DNA of 64,000 nt from Durusdinium trenchii (taxonomy: Eukaryota > Sar > Dinophyceae > Suessiales > Symbiodiniaceae). The stretch covers positions 2,366,975 through 2,430,974 of the forward strand of contig CAXAMN010000001.1 of assembly GCA_963970005.1 (NCBI GenBank). Reading direction: 5' to 3'. The stretch's first letter is position 1; each line of letters opens with the position of its first letter. Shown here piece by piece: positions 21,931 through 31,690 of this stretch. A program made the translations under genes and the position numbers. Under the pieces are notes generated by a model. The model was not told where the DNA came from. It saw nothing but the letters and a program-made list of their open reading frames with translations, and did not search any database.

Positions 21931-23133
21931 CTTGGTGAGGTTATCAGCAGTGTATAAAGCACAAACGGGAAGGATAGAAGATGGGACACGATATTGCCAA
22001 ATAGAAGACAGTCATTCAGGGCAAGTTGGGCCATGGTTTCAAACAGGAGAAACTGTCAACATGGAAACCGCCACGGTTGTCTCAAATAATTTCTTCTATT
22101 TGTTTGCCCGGGTTTGTGAGCCAGCTTGTATTTGAACTGGCCGGGTGCTCAAAACCGGGCACACTTTCAATTATGAAATTATGACAACCAGTTTCTTCCA
22201 TCTTACGCGTCCGTACGAAAATGCTATACTGGAAGTAAAGCAGTTTTAAGTTGGAGTACATGCGCAAGCAAACAGTTGAGTTTTTGCATCCATAAGGAGG
22301 GTGTTCTTGCTCAAACCGTGTGTTTGGTGTGTTTTTTGTTCTTAATGTATGATAGTATTACAGTATATTTTGAATTGGCACAATTTAGTTAATAACTGTA
22401 TTTTTGGTGTCTATAATTGACGCCTTCTCTATTGTCCACCTACTGAAAAATGTTTTTATGGACAATATATAATAGTGCACGGTTTCGGTGGCCGGACGTT
22501 TGAGGTTTATAACTGTTTCATGGTTTATTGTTGCGATGTGAACACTATATAATAGAAATTGTTGGTACAGATCACAATGTGATGGTCCAGGTTTTGTGTT
22601 GTCACCTGAGAACATGTAGGAATTAGCAATTACGGCACCTGATACGCTGCAATCGTGCCAAAATCACATGGTTGTCAGGTGGGCTGCATCCTGTCAATGA
22701 GCAACGCAGGTTTTGCTTTGTTGTTTGATAATGGCGGTGTAGTATTTTGCCTTTCAGGGTTAGAACCAGCAGCTTGCTGTCCATGTGGTTCATGCCGATG
22801 ATGGACAAACTGAACCCCATTTGCCACCAAAGGAAACTGGTGTCATCATGATGCAAGGTAGCCTGAGGATGTCGCTGTGCCACTACTGGCAGTGTAGTGA
22901 CTCACTTGGTTGTGAGTCCTTTGGCATGGAGAAGGAACCAATCGCTTTGTAGGTCGTGATTCAAAAGAACTAAAGATATAGTGAAAACACAGACATTCAG
23001 CAAAACAAAAACAGTATCCAAAACACATAGCACAACAAAATAATTAATAAACACATATTCAACACATCTTTTCGAGACATATAGGAAAACAACATGTACA
23101 TTCTATATTTCAAACAAACCAATCAAATTGTGT
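21931..23133. other. Gene-free stretch
   Basis: No supported exon. Base composition drifts to A+T-rich after about 22970. Confidence 0.3.
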
Positions 23134-23697
23134 TTAAAAACTATTAAATATAACTAAGACTAGCAGGTTTGGAGCCCTCGGACGGAAAAAAAAAGAAAGC
23201 AACAAAGCATGTTTTGTTGCTGTTTTTTTTTTGGCCCCCCCCCCCCCCTTGCTGGGGCCCCCCGGGCCCCCCCCCTCTCGATCCGCAGGACATATTTGAA
23301 TAGCACCATTGATAATTAGTATATCTGTTCCATTTCTTAATCCACTGATTGCTAAATAACCAGTATTGCCCATCCTTACACCGCTTTTAGAAATATAGTT
23401 CAACTGCATCTCTTGACCTACTCCTCCAGTCCAACAATCAATACTTTCACCATCACCAACTTTAAAGTATCCATCTACAGTATCTTCAATGGTTAGCGCT
23501 AAACCATTTGCTTTTATATATGTTTGCTTCTCTAAATCAATTATATCTAATTTAGTTAGGGTTATGTAATCTACTCCATTCCTTTGTATTAGCAGATTTA
23601 CATTATCTGTAGTATTATAAATATTAGAAATCAAACCACCAGAAAAAGCAATGCCTGAAACAATGTTTAAAACAGAATTCATGTAGTCATATCTCAT
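23134..23697 (-). CDS. A+T-rich ORF of unknown, possibly foreign origin
   Basis: From 23697 down to about 23284 the minus strand reads as one protein, and the frame stays open upstream to about 23760. It is rich in Ile, Asn, Gly, Thr and Asp, with Gly-turn segments (KANGLALTIEDTVDGYFKVG; SGVRMGNTGYLAISGLRNGT) spaced like a beta-rich fibre or structural protein, and codons strongly prefer A/T at third positions, unlike the other exons here. The last 48 residues come from a C/G homopolymer block and flank and are surely not native, so the ORF is truncated by that junction. Candidates are a viral or phage-like fragment or organism contamination joined in assembly. No family is recognised. Confidence 0.35.
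   Translation of the reverse strand: MRYDYMNSVLNIVSGIAFSGGLISNIYNTTDNVNLLIQRNGVDYITLTKLDIIDLEKQTYIKANGLALTIEDTVDGYFKVGDGESIDCWTGGVGQEMQLNYISKSGVRMGNTGYLAISGLRNGTDILIINGAIQICPADREGGGPGGPSKGGGGAKKKTATKHALLLSFFFRPRAPNLLVLVIFNSF
23221..23279. repeat. C/G homopolymer block
   Basis: A run of T is followed by about 15 C, then CTTGCTGGGGCCCCCCGGGC and more C. It marks the abrupt edge of the A+T-rich ORF and may be a sequencing or assembly scar. Confidence 0.8.
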
Positions 23698-24239
23698 ATA
23701 TTCAACCTCTGAACTTACACCATTAGAATTAGCACCATGAAAAATAAACGGTATCAGTTTCTAAATAGCAAATAGAGATGTTGAAACAGAATGCAGTTAG
23801 TTAGTGAAAACGATTAAGGCAAGGAAATGCTACATGAAAGGGGATAAAAATAAGGTACATAATATGGGTCAGTTATGGTAGAATGACAGCAGCCTTATGG
23901 AAAACAGTCCAAGAGCAAATGGAAAGAATAGATAAACTTCTCGCCGGGTGTGGAATCGCACGTGTAGTCGTGCAAATGTTGATTCAAAAGTGCAAACCCT
24001 CTCAATACTTTTGCTTGTTCGATGATGTTTTTTGGGGGTCCCGGATCCTTTCATTTTTAGAGCCGAATCTGCCGAAACCCAAGCGCCAGCGCAAAATCCG
24101 TCGCCGTTGTTGTCCCGGGCACTTGCTCCGCTGCGGAATGCGGCAAAGACACGGAAACAAATAAATTTGTAAGCTTCCAACATGTATTACGCTCGCCCCG
24201 TGTGATATGCAATTGTACGTGTGTTCGACAGAGAAACGA

Positions 24240-24680
24240 AAATCGATGAAATCGATGACAGTGTTATGAAAAGGATGACAATGTTATGCAACCGTCGATA
24301 TCTAATGTTGTGAAACCGATGACAATGCTATGAGACAGAAGATTACTTATCGTAAAGCCGATGACAATGTTCTCAGCATGACATCCACATCCTCATTCCA
24401 TCACAACCCCCCCCACCCCCCCACCCCATTTTAATCACACGACTAATCGATGACAATGTTATGAAACCGAAGATTACTTATTGTGAAATCGATGACAAGC
24501 ATCCACATCCTCATTCCATCACAACCCCCCCCCACCCCATTTAAATCACACGACTAATCGATGACAATGTTATGAAGCCGATGACAATGTTGGCAAACCG
24601 ATGACAATGCTATTAAAACGATGACAATGTTATGAAACCGAGGACAATGCTATGAAACCGAAGATAACCTTGGTATAAAT
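24240..24680. repeat. Degenerate array of ATGACAATGTTATGAAACCG units
   Basis: About 20-bp units (CGATGACAATGTTATGAAAC and variants) occur near 24250-24370, 24443-24500 and 24555-24665. Two copies of CACATCCTCATTCCATCACA followed by a C-rich run, ACCCCATTT and AATCACACGACTAATCG interrupt them, so the array carries a nested longer duplication. Confidence 0.8.
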
Positions 24681-24724
24681 AGTTGTCCACACTGTTGTCC
24701 ACATCAGCCCACCCGACCTGTCAG

Positions 24725-24905
24725 GTAGCATCAACTTCAGGAAGCAAGTGCAAACGAACGTCAATATGCCCCATCCCACCCCACCCCACCCCCCCACCTT
24801 TCACATAGCATCAACTTCAGAAAGCAAGTGCAAACGAACGTCAATATGCCCGATCCCACCCCAACCCAACCCCCCCACCTTTCACGTAGCATCAACTTCA
24901 AAAAT
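24725..24905. repeat. Tandem repeat, unit about 92 bp
   Basis: The unit GTAGCATCAACTTCAGGAAG ... CAATATGCCC plus a CCCACC-rich tract and CCACCTTTCAC is present twice with the start of a third. Confidence 0.85.
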
Positions 24906-25502
24906 CGCAGTACTCACACGTTCGGTTTTACACCCGTAGGCATAAACTTGAAGATGAAATAGCAAAGTAAAAAGGCAAAGGTAAGAGTAAGGCACCAAAA
25001 GCATCTTTGTCAAACAACAATACATATATATATATATATATGACAGAGTTATTCAGAGGACAATCTTCATATCTAAGCACAGCCACCGATCTTTTTTCAC
25101 GCGTTGCAGCAAGTTTGTCCAAAAACCAAGCACCATCAGTGCATAAACCTGAATTCAATCCTCTCTTGGGGCCCCAACACTCACCTCCCCCGCCAGACCA
25201 GAGGAAGGTGAGTGCCCCCCAGTGCCCCCCAGGACTGCAACCGCCAGACCGGTGCCACATGCAAGGCAGTTTCTCAAATTTGCCAATTGGGGACTGCAAT
25301 CACCCTGTTGTTGCTCAAGGCTGTTCAAAACCTTCCTAAACAAATGTTCACTCATTTTTGGTGCGGGGTGTGTCCAGCATATCGGCACGTGTTGGATCCA
25401 CCGCAACTTGTGCTGGCATTTTCCTGGTTTGTTGTGACTCATCCCTTCTCAATCACCGCTGAAAGAACCCGCTCATCTCTCGCACGGTGAGATGACCAAT
25501 TC

Positions 25503-25757
25503 ATGGCAACTTCGCAGTACCAAAGAAGTGGTCCCAAAGATGCCTTGGACATGCCGCGTGCTCTTCGCACGCCAGAGGCGCTGTTGGAAGAGCATGGCTC
25601 CAGTCTCCACGGCTTAGCCACGCAGCAACAAGCTCTTGAGAAGCGTCAGGATCTTTTGGCTCAGGAGCGGGTCCCTGTTGCTTTATTTTGCGTTGCAATT
25701 GACCAATGTGTGTCTCCTTTTCTGTCGGTATTTGGCCGCCTGTGTCTGTGGGAATAG
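25503..25757 (+). CDS. Candidate first exon, coiled-coil-like protein
   Basis: ATG at 25503 begins a frame whose first 60 codons are strongly protein-like: Ser/Gln/Arg-rich start, then a Leu/Glu/Gln heptad-like helix (PEALLEEHGSSLHGLATQQQ, ALEKRQDLLAQERV). After about codon 60 the text becomes hydrophobic and Cys-rich and is probably intron. No canonical donor is seen at the change. A coiled-coil terminal exon with similar Gln/Leu/Arg character lies 1.6 kb downstream on the same strand, so both may belong to one gene. Confidence 0.45.
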   Translation: MATSQYQRSGPKDALDMPRALRTPEALLEEHGSSLHGLATQQQALEKRQDLLAQERVPVALFCVAIDQCVSPFLSVFGRLCLWE

Positions 25758-27338
25758 GGTGAAGATTGAGATGAAGCGTGAAGAAATCCTTAATTTCTAG
25801 CATTTTTTTTTGAGGCTTCTTCAGGACGGGATTGTTAGCAGCATTGCTTGTTCATTGGATTGGGTTGTCAGCAATAATCAATCAGTAGACTCCAAGTGCA
25901 CTTTGCCGATTGTTTGGTACAGTAGGGTGTTTCAGCTTCGCAGCTGACAGGGAAGCCTTTCAAAAGCACTCAGTGTCGGATTATTCAGAGATATTTAAGG
26001 GCTGACGCCCAACAGCCGGCCAGGCGGGCAAAACAGGGGAAGGGGGAAGAGCAAAGAAAGTGGAAGGAGGGATTGTTGTTGTTGTTGTGGTTGTGGTTGT
26101 GGTTGTGTCTGCTGGTTGCTGGTTGTTGGTTTTCTTGTTGCTGCTGTTGCTGTTGATGTGGTTGTTGTTATTTTGTTTGTTGTTATTATGTTGTGTGCTC
26201 TTTGTCCGGAAGAGGTTGAGCAGAAAAGCAACAACAAACACAAAATGCCGATAATGCAGGGCCACTCGGGCAGCATATCTCGCACACCAGGCCCTTGAAA
26301 ATTGCTATGCTGATGCCATGGGGGCATCCACCGTTTTATTTTTTTATATTGATCCATCCAAGCCCAGGTCGCACCAATGCTGCTCTCGACGCTCTCCATA
26401 GTGGCCTGCGAGGATCCAGCTCGGGGACTCGGGGGGCGGACCCCGGCAAACCCTCTACTACCTGAACGTAGAGGCCTTCGGCCTGCGATTTTGAGGGGTG
26501 GGGCACGTGTGATGTGGTTCATGTTAGGGTCGCAGGAGGAGCAAGCCGGTGGATGAGCAAGCCGGTGGAAGCCATGAGGCTGGGATTGGTGTGGCGGATT
26601 TCAAGACTGGAGGAGAGGAGGAGCAGGCCAGAAGACAACAGGAGAGAGGAGCAGGACAGGAGGAGAGAGCTTTGAATGTGGCGTGGTGCGGCGCCGCGCG
26701 CGGTACCATGAGGCGGAATCCCCACATTCTGCGCGCCAAAGCGGGAATTGAACCACCACAGAGTTCCAAAACCCTGGGACGAAATGTCGAAAATTTGGTC
26801 AAAGACGGGCAATTTCTCGCAAAGCGATGGTTGATTGCCAAGATATACGGGACTAATTCTCAGGAGCACGCCGGCCCCGTTCCGTTCCACTCACGCTCAC
26901 GTTCTTGGCCCTAGAACGGGGTCGGCGGATTATTAAAAATTATTATATAAAATGTGCTGCTCAATTGCGGTGACTTTAAAAGTACACATGTTTGTTTCTG
27001 AATAAAGATCAATCAGCTACATGTACTGTCATTGCTTGTAAACATATGACGTACGTATCACTTGTGGTTGCCAGTCAACATGTGCTGTGCACACAACAAG
27101 TGTTGATGCAAAGCAGCTGTTTTGTATGGTGGGGCCACAGAACACTAGATCATTGGGGATGTCCATATACTATACCTATTCAGGAGTAGATAGAACATGG
27201 GAATATAGAGAAAATGTATTTTTTTTGAAATCGGGTGATCGAATCCGTTGGTTTTGTTCTATCTACGTCAGGATTTATATAGATATATCTATTGTATCAG
27301 TAGTAGTTTTTTGCATCACTTCTTCCATGCCGTTGCAG
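25758..27338. other. Probable intron with a TTG microsatellite
   Basis: TTG/GTTGTG repeats fill about 26070-26200. ORFs at 26.5-26.9 kb are open in several frames on both strands and carry no motif. Confidence 0.4.
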
Positions 27339-27419
27339 GAAGCTCAGCAGCGAAATCTCCAGTTGCACGAGCTACGGAGAGAACATCGAAAACTGTTGAA
27401 GGAGATCACGGGTCTTTAG
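27339..27419 (+). CDS. Candidate terminal exon, coiled-coil end
   Basis: The acceptor CATGCCGTTGCAG is followed in phase 0 by 26 codons and a TAG. The peptide (EAQQRNLQLHELRREHRKLL, then KEITGL) is an ideal amphipathic, charged helix. Its style matches the Gln/Leu/Arg helix at 25.5 kb. Function unknown; a structural or scaffolding coiled coil is likely. Confidence 0.5.
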   Translation, partial: EAQQRNLQLHELRREHRKLLKEITGL

Positions 27420-27985
27420 TAAACACTCCTTTTCTCACCGATTTTCGACGATGTGTTGTTTTTCTTTATCCGGAGGATTTGGATGTTTTTTTAAACTCTG
27501 CTCTGAGGTTCTTTTCTTCAGTCTTCCTGAGGTTCCAGTGATGGAGTCCCTGCCCTGATGGACCGGTGGATTTCGTGCCCTGATGGTGGACGCTGATGGT
27601 GTCGGGTTGCAGGGTCATTTGACACGGATGTGCGTTTTCTTGATTGCGTCATTGATCAGGGTATTGTCCAGTTCGTTGTCCTCACCGGTGTTTATTTCAC
27701 ACCTGTAAAGGGTGTTTGTCTTGTTTGCGGCGGTTATATTTTATTTGGTGTTTGTTTGTTTTTTTGCGTCAGTACAGCTGACAGGTGTTTTTTGGCGATG
27801 GGCAACCCGCATGAAACTCTCAGCAACGTCCAAGTGGCAACTTCTTGGCTGTTTTTTGGTCCCCACACGCCAGTGTGGGGTTCTTATTTGTTCATACTCG
27901 TTACCCTGCTACTACCGCGGCCATTCTCCACCTCCTCCAGCCTCCCGCATACCAACTCAAACCAAGTCAAACGGTGTGTTTCATA
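27420..27985. other. Gene-free stretch
   Basis: T-rich text without supported exons. Confidence 0.3.
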
Positions 27986-27986
27986 G

Positions 27987-28052
27987 GAGCTTCTTGCTAC
28001 TAGTAAAAATGCACTTGTTACTAGTAGCGATGGCCTCCACCTAGTAGCGACA
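27987..28052. repeat. TACTAGTAAC-family repeat
   Basis: AGGAGCTTCTTGCTACTAGTA, ACTTGTTACTAGTAGCGATG, then CTAGTAGCGACA. It is in the reverse orientation relative to the 29.4-kb copy. Confidence 0.8.
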
Positions 28053-29019
28053 CTTTACACGAACTCAACGCACCCCTGCCCCAGCTCAAGTCACACCAAC
28101 TCAACTCACGCACCTCAGCTCCGCTGCTTGCTGCTGCTCTCCAGGGGCTTTACTGTTGCGGCGGGTCCGCGCTGGTTTCCCTTGGTCGCCACCGCTCCTC
28201 CGCTGCTGTTTCTCAACTCGCACCAACACACCCAGCTCAACTCACACCAACCCAACTCGCAAATGCGACTCATACCACCCTACCTTATGCAACTCAACTC
28301 ACCCAACACATCAACCACTGCATGGAATCCCAGAAAGTTTATACTTCGCAAATATTTTCGAGATGGAGCCGGTTCGTGCACCACAAACTGCTGTTTGGCA
28401 CAACACACTGACACCAATCAGCTCGGATTGGGTGTGTAGCTTGGGCTTCACAACCCATATATGAAGATCACATGAATCACTATAAATTTGCAATTATCAT
28501 GCAATCATCGTCATCTACCTGCTTGAAAACATCACACAATCCTCACAGTCACACATCCTCACACATCACGCCATCCAATCCGTTTCTCCTCATTTGCTAT
28601 CACTCCTTTGCCTTCCGTCTTTGCATCCTGTTTGATGCAAAAGAAAGCTTGACATGTGGGTTTGTTTCCTGTTCTTTTGATTTGGGCATCGAGATTGTTT
28701 CCAGCTCGCTCATATTTTTTCTGACAACTGGCCTTCATCGGCCTTTTGAACAATTGACTGCAGTTTTGGGAACAGCCGGGGGAGAGTTGAAAAACCTTTA
28801 ACGCCCTGAAACATTCGATTGTTTTCTCACTTGATCGCACAAATCCCTTGAAGTCAGAGTTGGCCAGCAACGTCAAAACTTGTTTTCCCAAGTTCCGTTG
28901 TTTTCCCGTTCGCGTCCAGTGGTGCGTCAGGATGACCATATTGCCATGGAATTCCCTGTTTTCGATGTTTATTGTGTTGTTGTTCAGTAAAGGCGGTGTT
29001 TTTTTGGACTTTGTTTCAG
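28053..29019. other. Gene-free stretch
   Basis: A stretch rich in CAACTCA/CACACC words at 28070-28330 looks like a very degenerate simple repeat. No supported exon. Confidence 0.3.
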
Positions 29020-29128
29020 GCCATTCTCAAATACTGGTGAATTGGTCCCCGATCTTGGCCGAGACTCACCAACGTTCACCGGGAGAGACCCTGACGGAGG
29101 CCCTCGGTGTTTCGGCCCAGCACGGAAC
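29020..29128 (+). CDS. Candidate internal exon
   Basis: The exon lies between a strong acceptor (GGACTTTGTTTCAG then G) and a strong donor (AAC|GTGAGC). The best frame gives PFSNTGELVPDLGRDSPTFT followed by GRDPDGGPRCFGPARN. The N/D-P-D-G-G-P-x-C-F string is reminiscent of the R-N-P-D-G...W-C part of a kringle domain, but the Trp is absent and no other kringle cysteines are seen, so I do not call the domain. A second frame is also open across the exon. Confidence 0.4.
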
Positions 29129-29212
29129 GTGAGCAGTCCGCACCGAGGTCTGTGGGCTGCCCCTCCGTCAAATGCATAGCAATGAATCAAAACAAGGAAA
29201 ACACCTGCAGTT

Positions 29213-29436
29213 TTGGGGGAAATGATGAGAGCTGATGTGGCTGATTTTGCTGATTCCGGTTCGGCTGCCGCTGATTCAGCTGACTCCCCTCTTCGGCGCG
29301 AACCAGTGAGTTGCGATGAGTTATGGGTCATGTTCATGTCACGTGTTCACTGCAATGTCGGTGCCGCAAAGATGATTTTGGACTTACTTGATTTGCAAAG
29401 TTCTTTCAGTGCCAAGAATCTCCAAGAATGGAGCCG
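29213..29436 (+). CDS. Candidate exon, unknown protein
   Basis: An acceptor (CACCTGCAG) near 29211 leads into a frame that is acidic and Ala/Asp/Ser rich at first (ADVADFADSGSAAADSADSP), then becomes helical (DELWVMFMSRVHCNVGAAKM, ILDLLDLQSSFSAKNLQEWS). It ends at a donor-like GAGCCG|GTAGGT. Linker-then-helical-domain organisation is plausible for a soluble protein. It probably belongs with the exons at 29.02 and 29.54 kb. Family not recognised. Confidence 0.5.
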
Positions 29437-29538
29437 GTAGGTAGTAACAGGTGCCTTGCTAGTAGTAACAGGTGCCTTACTAGTAGTAACAAAGAAGCTA
29501 TTAGAATTAATTCAATAGTCTGCTTAATTCTTGGTCAG
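29437..29538. repeat. Putative 102-bp intron made mostly of TACTAG-family repeat
   Basis: Between the two candidate exons lie GTAGGTAGTAACAGGTGCCT, TGCTAGTAGTAACAGG, TGCCTTACTAGTAGTAACAA, AGAAGCTATTAG and a T-rich end reaching TTGGTCAG. The dispersed repeat therefore occupies most of a short intron. Confidence 0.5.
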
Positions 29539-29622
29539 GACTTCCACGAGCTTCGGGATGAGTATGGAGCCGTTCGCGATTGTTTGACCGCTGTACCTGG
29601 GCCAAAGATGCGAAAGATGACG
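29539..29622 (+). CDS. Candidate internal exon, unknown protein
   Basis: After the acceptor CTTGGTCAG the phase-0 frame gives DFHELRDEYGAVRDCLTAVP and then GPKMRKMT, ending at ACG|GTGGTT. It reads like a helical, charged segment continuing the previous exon. The upstream exon ends in a different phase if its GTAGGT donor is used, so either that donor is wrong or another small exon intervenes. Confidence 0.5.
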
Positions 29623-30226
29623 GTGGTTTTTGCGTGTCTTTGTGTGTGTTTGCGTCTCTCTGTGTGTGATATGTTTATGCTGCATTGATTATATGCTTTT
29701 GTCTTGGTAGATGGCTACTGTTTTTGTATCAAAAACCGTTGTTGCTGATCTTCGAACATCAGACAAGAGGAAGTTGCCATTCCTCACCACAGAGTCGTCG
29801 TTCGTCTGTAGTCTGTAGTCTTGTAAGATGTTAAAAGGCGTGGAAACAATCTGGACTTGCCGGGCTATGTCAAAGGGGCGTTCCAAACAAATTACCAAGA
29901 TTCCTTGAATGAACCATCCAAAAATGACAAATGCATACCACAAAATCACTTTGGGATCAGTCGCCTGGGGGATTCTGCCCAGTCGGCTGGATTTCTTACA
30001 ACCAACGCGAAAGGAGACAAGACATATTAGTTTCTCCCTTCACCGTTTGTGTAGGAGTCAGCGGGTGTGTTAGAGGCAGGGAAAGGCGTAATATCTTGTG
30101 ATGGGTTATTCTGTGCAATAGGATGTTCAAGATGTGGAGGACAACAGACATAAAACATCGCACAAAAGAGATGCAAATCCCTGTAGATCCATATAGATTC
30201 ATACTTCATTTCCCATTTGGTCAGAC
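29623..30226. other. Gene-free stretch
   Basis: T/G-rich text then unremarkable sequence up to the gap. No supported exon. Confidence 0.3.
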
Positions 30227-30236
30227 NNNNNNNNNN
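30227..30236. other. Assembly gap of 10 N with duplicated flanks
   Basis: The 46 bases before the N run (CCTGTAGATCCATATAGATT ... TTGGTCAGAC) are repeated exactly right after it. The gap is most likely a failed merge of overlapping contigs, so real distance across it is probably negative. Confidence 0.9.
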
Positions 30237-31079
30237 CCTGTAGATCCATATAGATTCATACTTCATTTCCCATTTGGTCAGACATGTTGAATCACCCATC
30301 CCTTTTCCCAAGCCAGTTCCATGTCTCCCAAGCCAGTTCCATGTCTTGGCTGGTTGGAGGGTTTTTGCAGGTGCCCGAAAATCACATCCACTCGCCGGGG
30401 ATCGTTCTTCTCCACCCCAACATGGACTCCTGGAGCCTTTGCGTCTCATTTCTCGCCTCGTTTCTGTGCACCTACTCACCTAGGCCAATGTGGTCACCAC
30501 ACCAAACCTTTGCCGGCATTTGAGCAGGAGACGAGTCGTCTGGGTTTCAACTCCGCAAAAAACGGTTCAACGATGAGAACCGCTTCAATGAGTGTTACCC
30601 ATTGGGTCAAGCATTGTGCCTGAGATTGCATGGCCCCATTGGGTCAAGGAAATTGGTTGTCTAAGCGACCATGTTGCCAATACCTTCTACTTCTACTCGG
30701 TTGCTTTTTCATTAGTGGAGGTATTACAGTTACTATTACACACCAGTTCTTCTGGGAGCTGTACCTAGAGGGATTCAGGACTAGGAAGGATCTTTGCGAA
30801 AGCAAAGAAAAGTGCTTCGCCCCGTTCATCATTGTTCCCAAGATATAGATGCGATAGATGTCGTAAACATCAAAAAGATGAACGATGAAGGAAATTGGGT
30901 CTTCAATTTTGATTCCGAGCCATTTCACTTCATACCGCGTGTGTTCTATGTGTTCTAAGTAGGGACTTAAATTAACTTAACCTAATACTTATATTATATA
31001 AATAGGTATAAATAGGTACAGTAATAGGTATGTGTTAAAGAATGAGAGGATGAGGAGACATAACACTGTCACGTGGTGG
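30237..31079. other. Gene-free stretch
   Basis: After the duplicated flank nothing supportable is seen; 30960-31035 is A+T-rich. Confidence 0.3.
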
Positions 31080-31094
31080 CCGGGACACGTGATA

Positions 31095-31690
31095 CTTATA
31101 TTTCATGTATAATATGAAAGGTAGCCCTTTAGGGGATACCTTGAGTTTGTCTTGCGAAGCAAGTGTTGGGACGTCCGGGTCTAATAATTGATCATTCAAT
31201 TCAACCCCCCCCCCCTCGAATTGATTTCTCAATGCAGACCCCCGTCCCCCCCCCGCCCCCTTGGAATTGATTTTTCAATACAGACCCCCCCCCCCTCTAA
31301 ATTCAATTCTCTCCTGGAGAACGTCTTCGTGAGCCTCTCATGATTTCAGGATAGTTGAAACCCTCTTGAACATTCAGAAAGAGTGCATATGAAATTCTAA
31401 TCACGAAAGGTGTTCCCCGAGGGGATACATACCTAGAGTTTGTTTTGTGAAGCACGTCAATTCTCTCCTGGGGAGCGTCTTCGTGAGCCTCTTATGGTTT
31501 CAGGATAGTTCAAATCCTATGATGCTCCGATTCAATGCTCACAGATGATCTGAGCCATGGGGCAAGTTTGTTTTCCTAAGAATCTTTTTGAACATTTCGA
31601 GATCGAGAGCATATGTTTGAACATTTCGAGTGCATATGAACATATATTTACGAAAGGTCGCCTCCGAGGGGAAAATCACCATGTCGAACA
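31095..31690. repeat. Diverged tandem repeat, unit about 250-285 bp, with C-runs
   Basis: The block GAAAGGT...GAGGGGATACC...GAGTTTGTCTTGCGAAGCA at 31117 recurs at 31402 and partly at 31651. Between them AATTCTCTCCTGGAGAACGT, CTTCGTGAGCCTCT and TTTCAGGATAGTT occur twice (about 31303 and 31460). Runs of 8-10 C with GAATTGATTT lie at 31207-31300. Confidence 0.8.

Noticed and set aside
21626..22034. Tyr/Leu/Ile-rich, membrane-like minus ORFs
   Set aside because: They read through the 26-bp units of the composite element; the hydrophobic pattern is the repeat period.
26524..26914. Overlapping 105-123-codon ORFs on both strands
   Set aside because: Four frames are open over the same bases without motifs or splice borders; low stop density in GC-rich DNA explains them.
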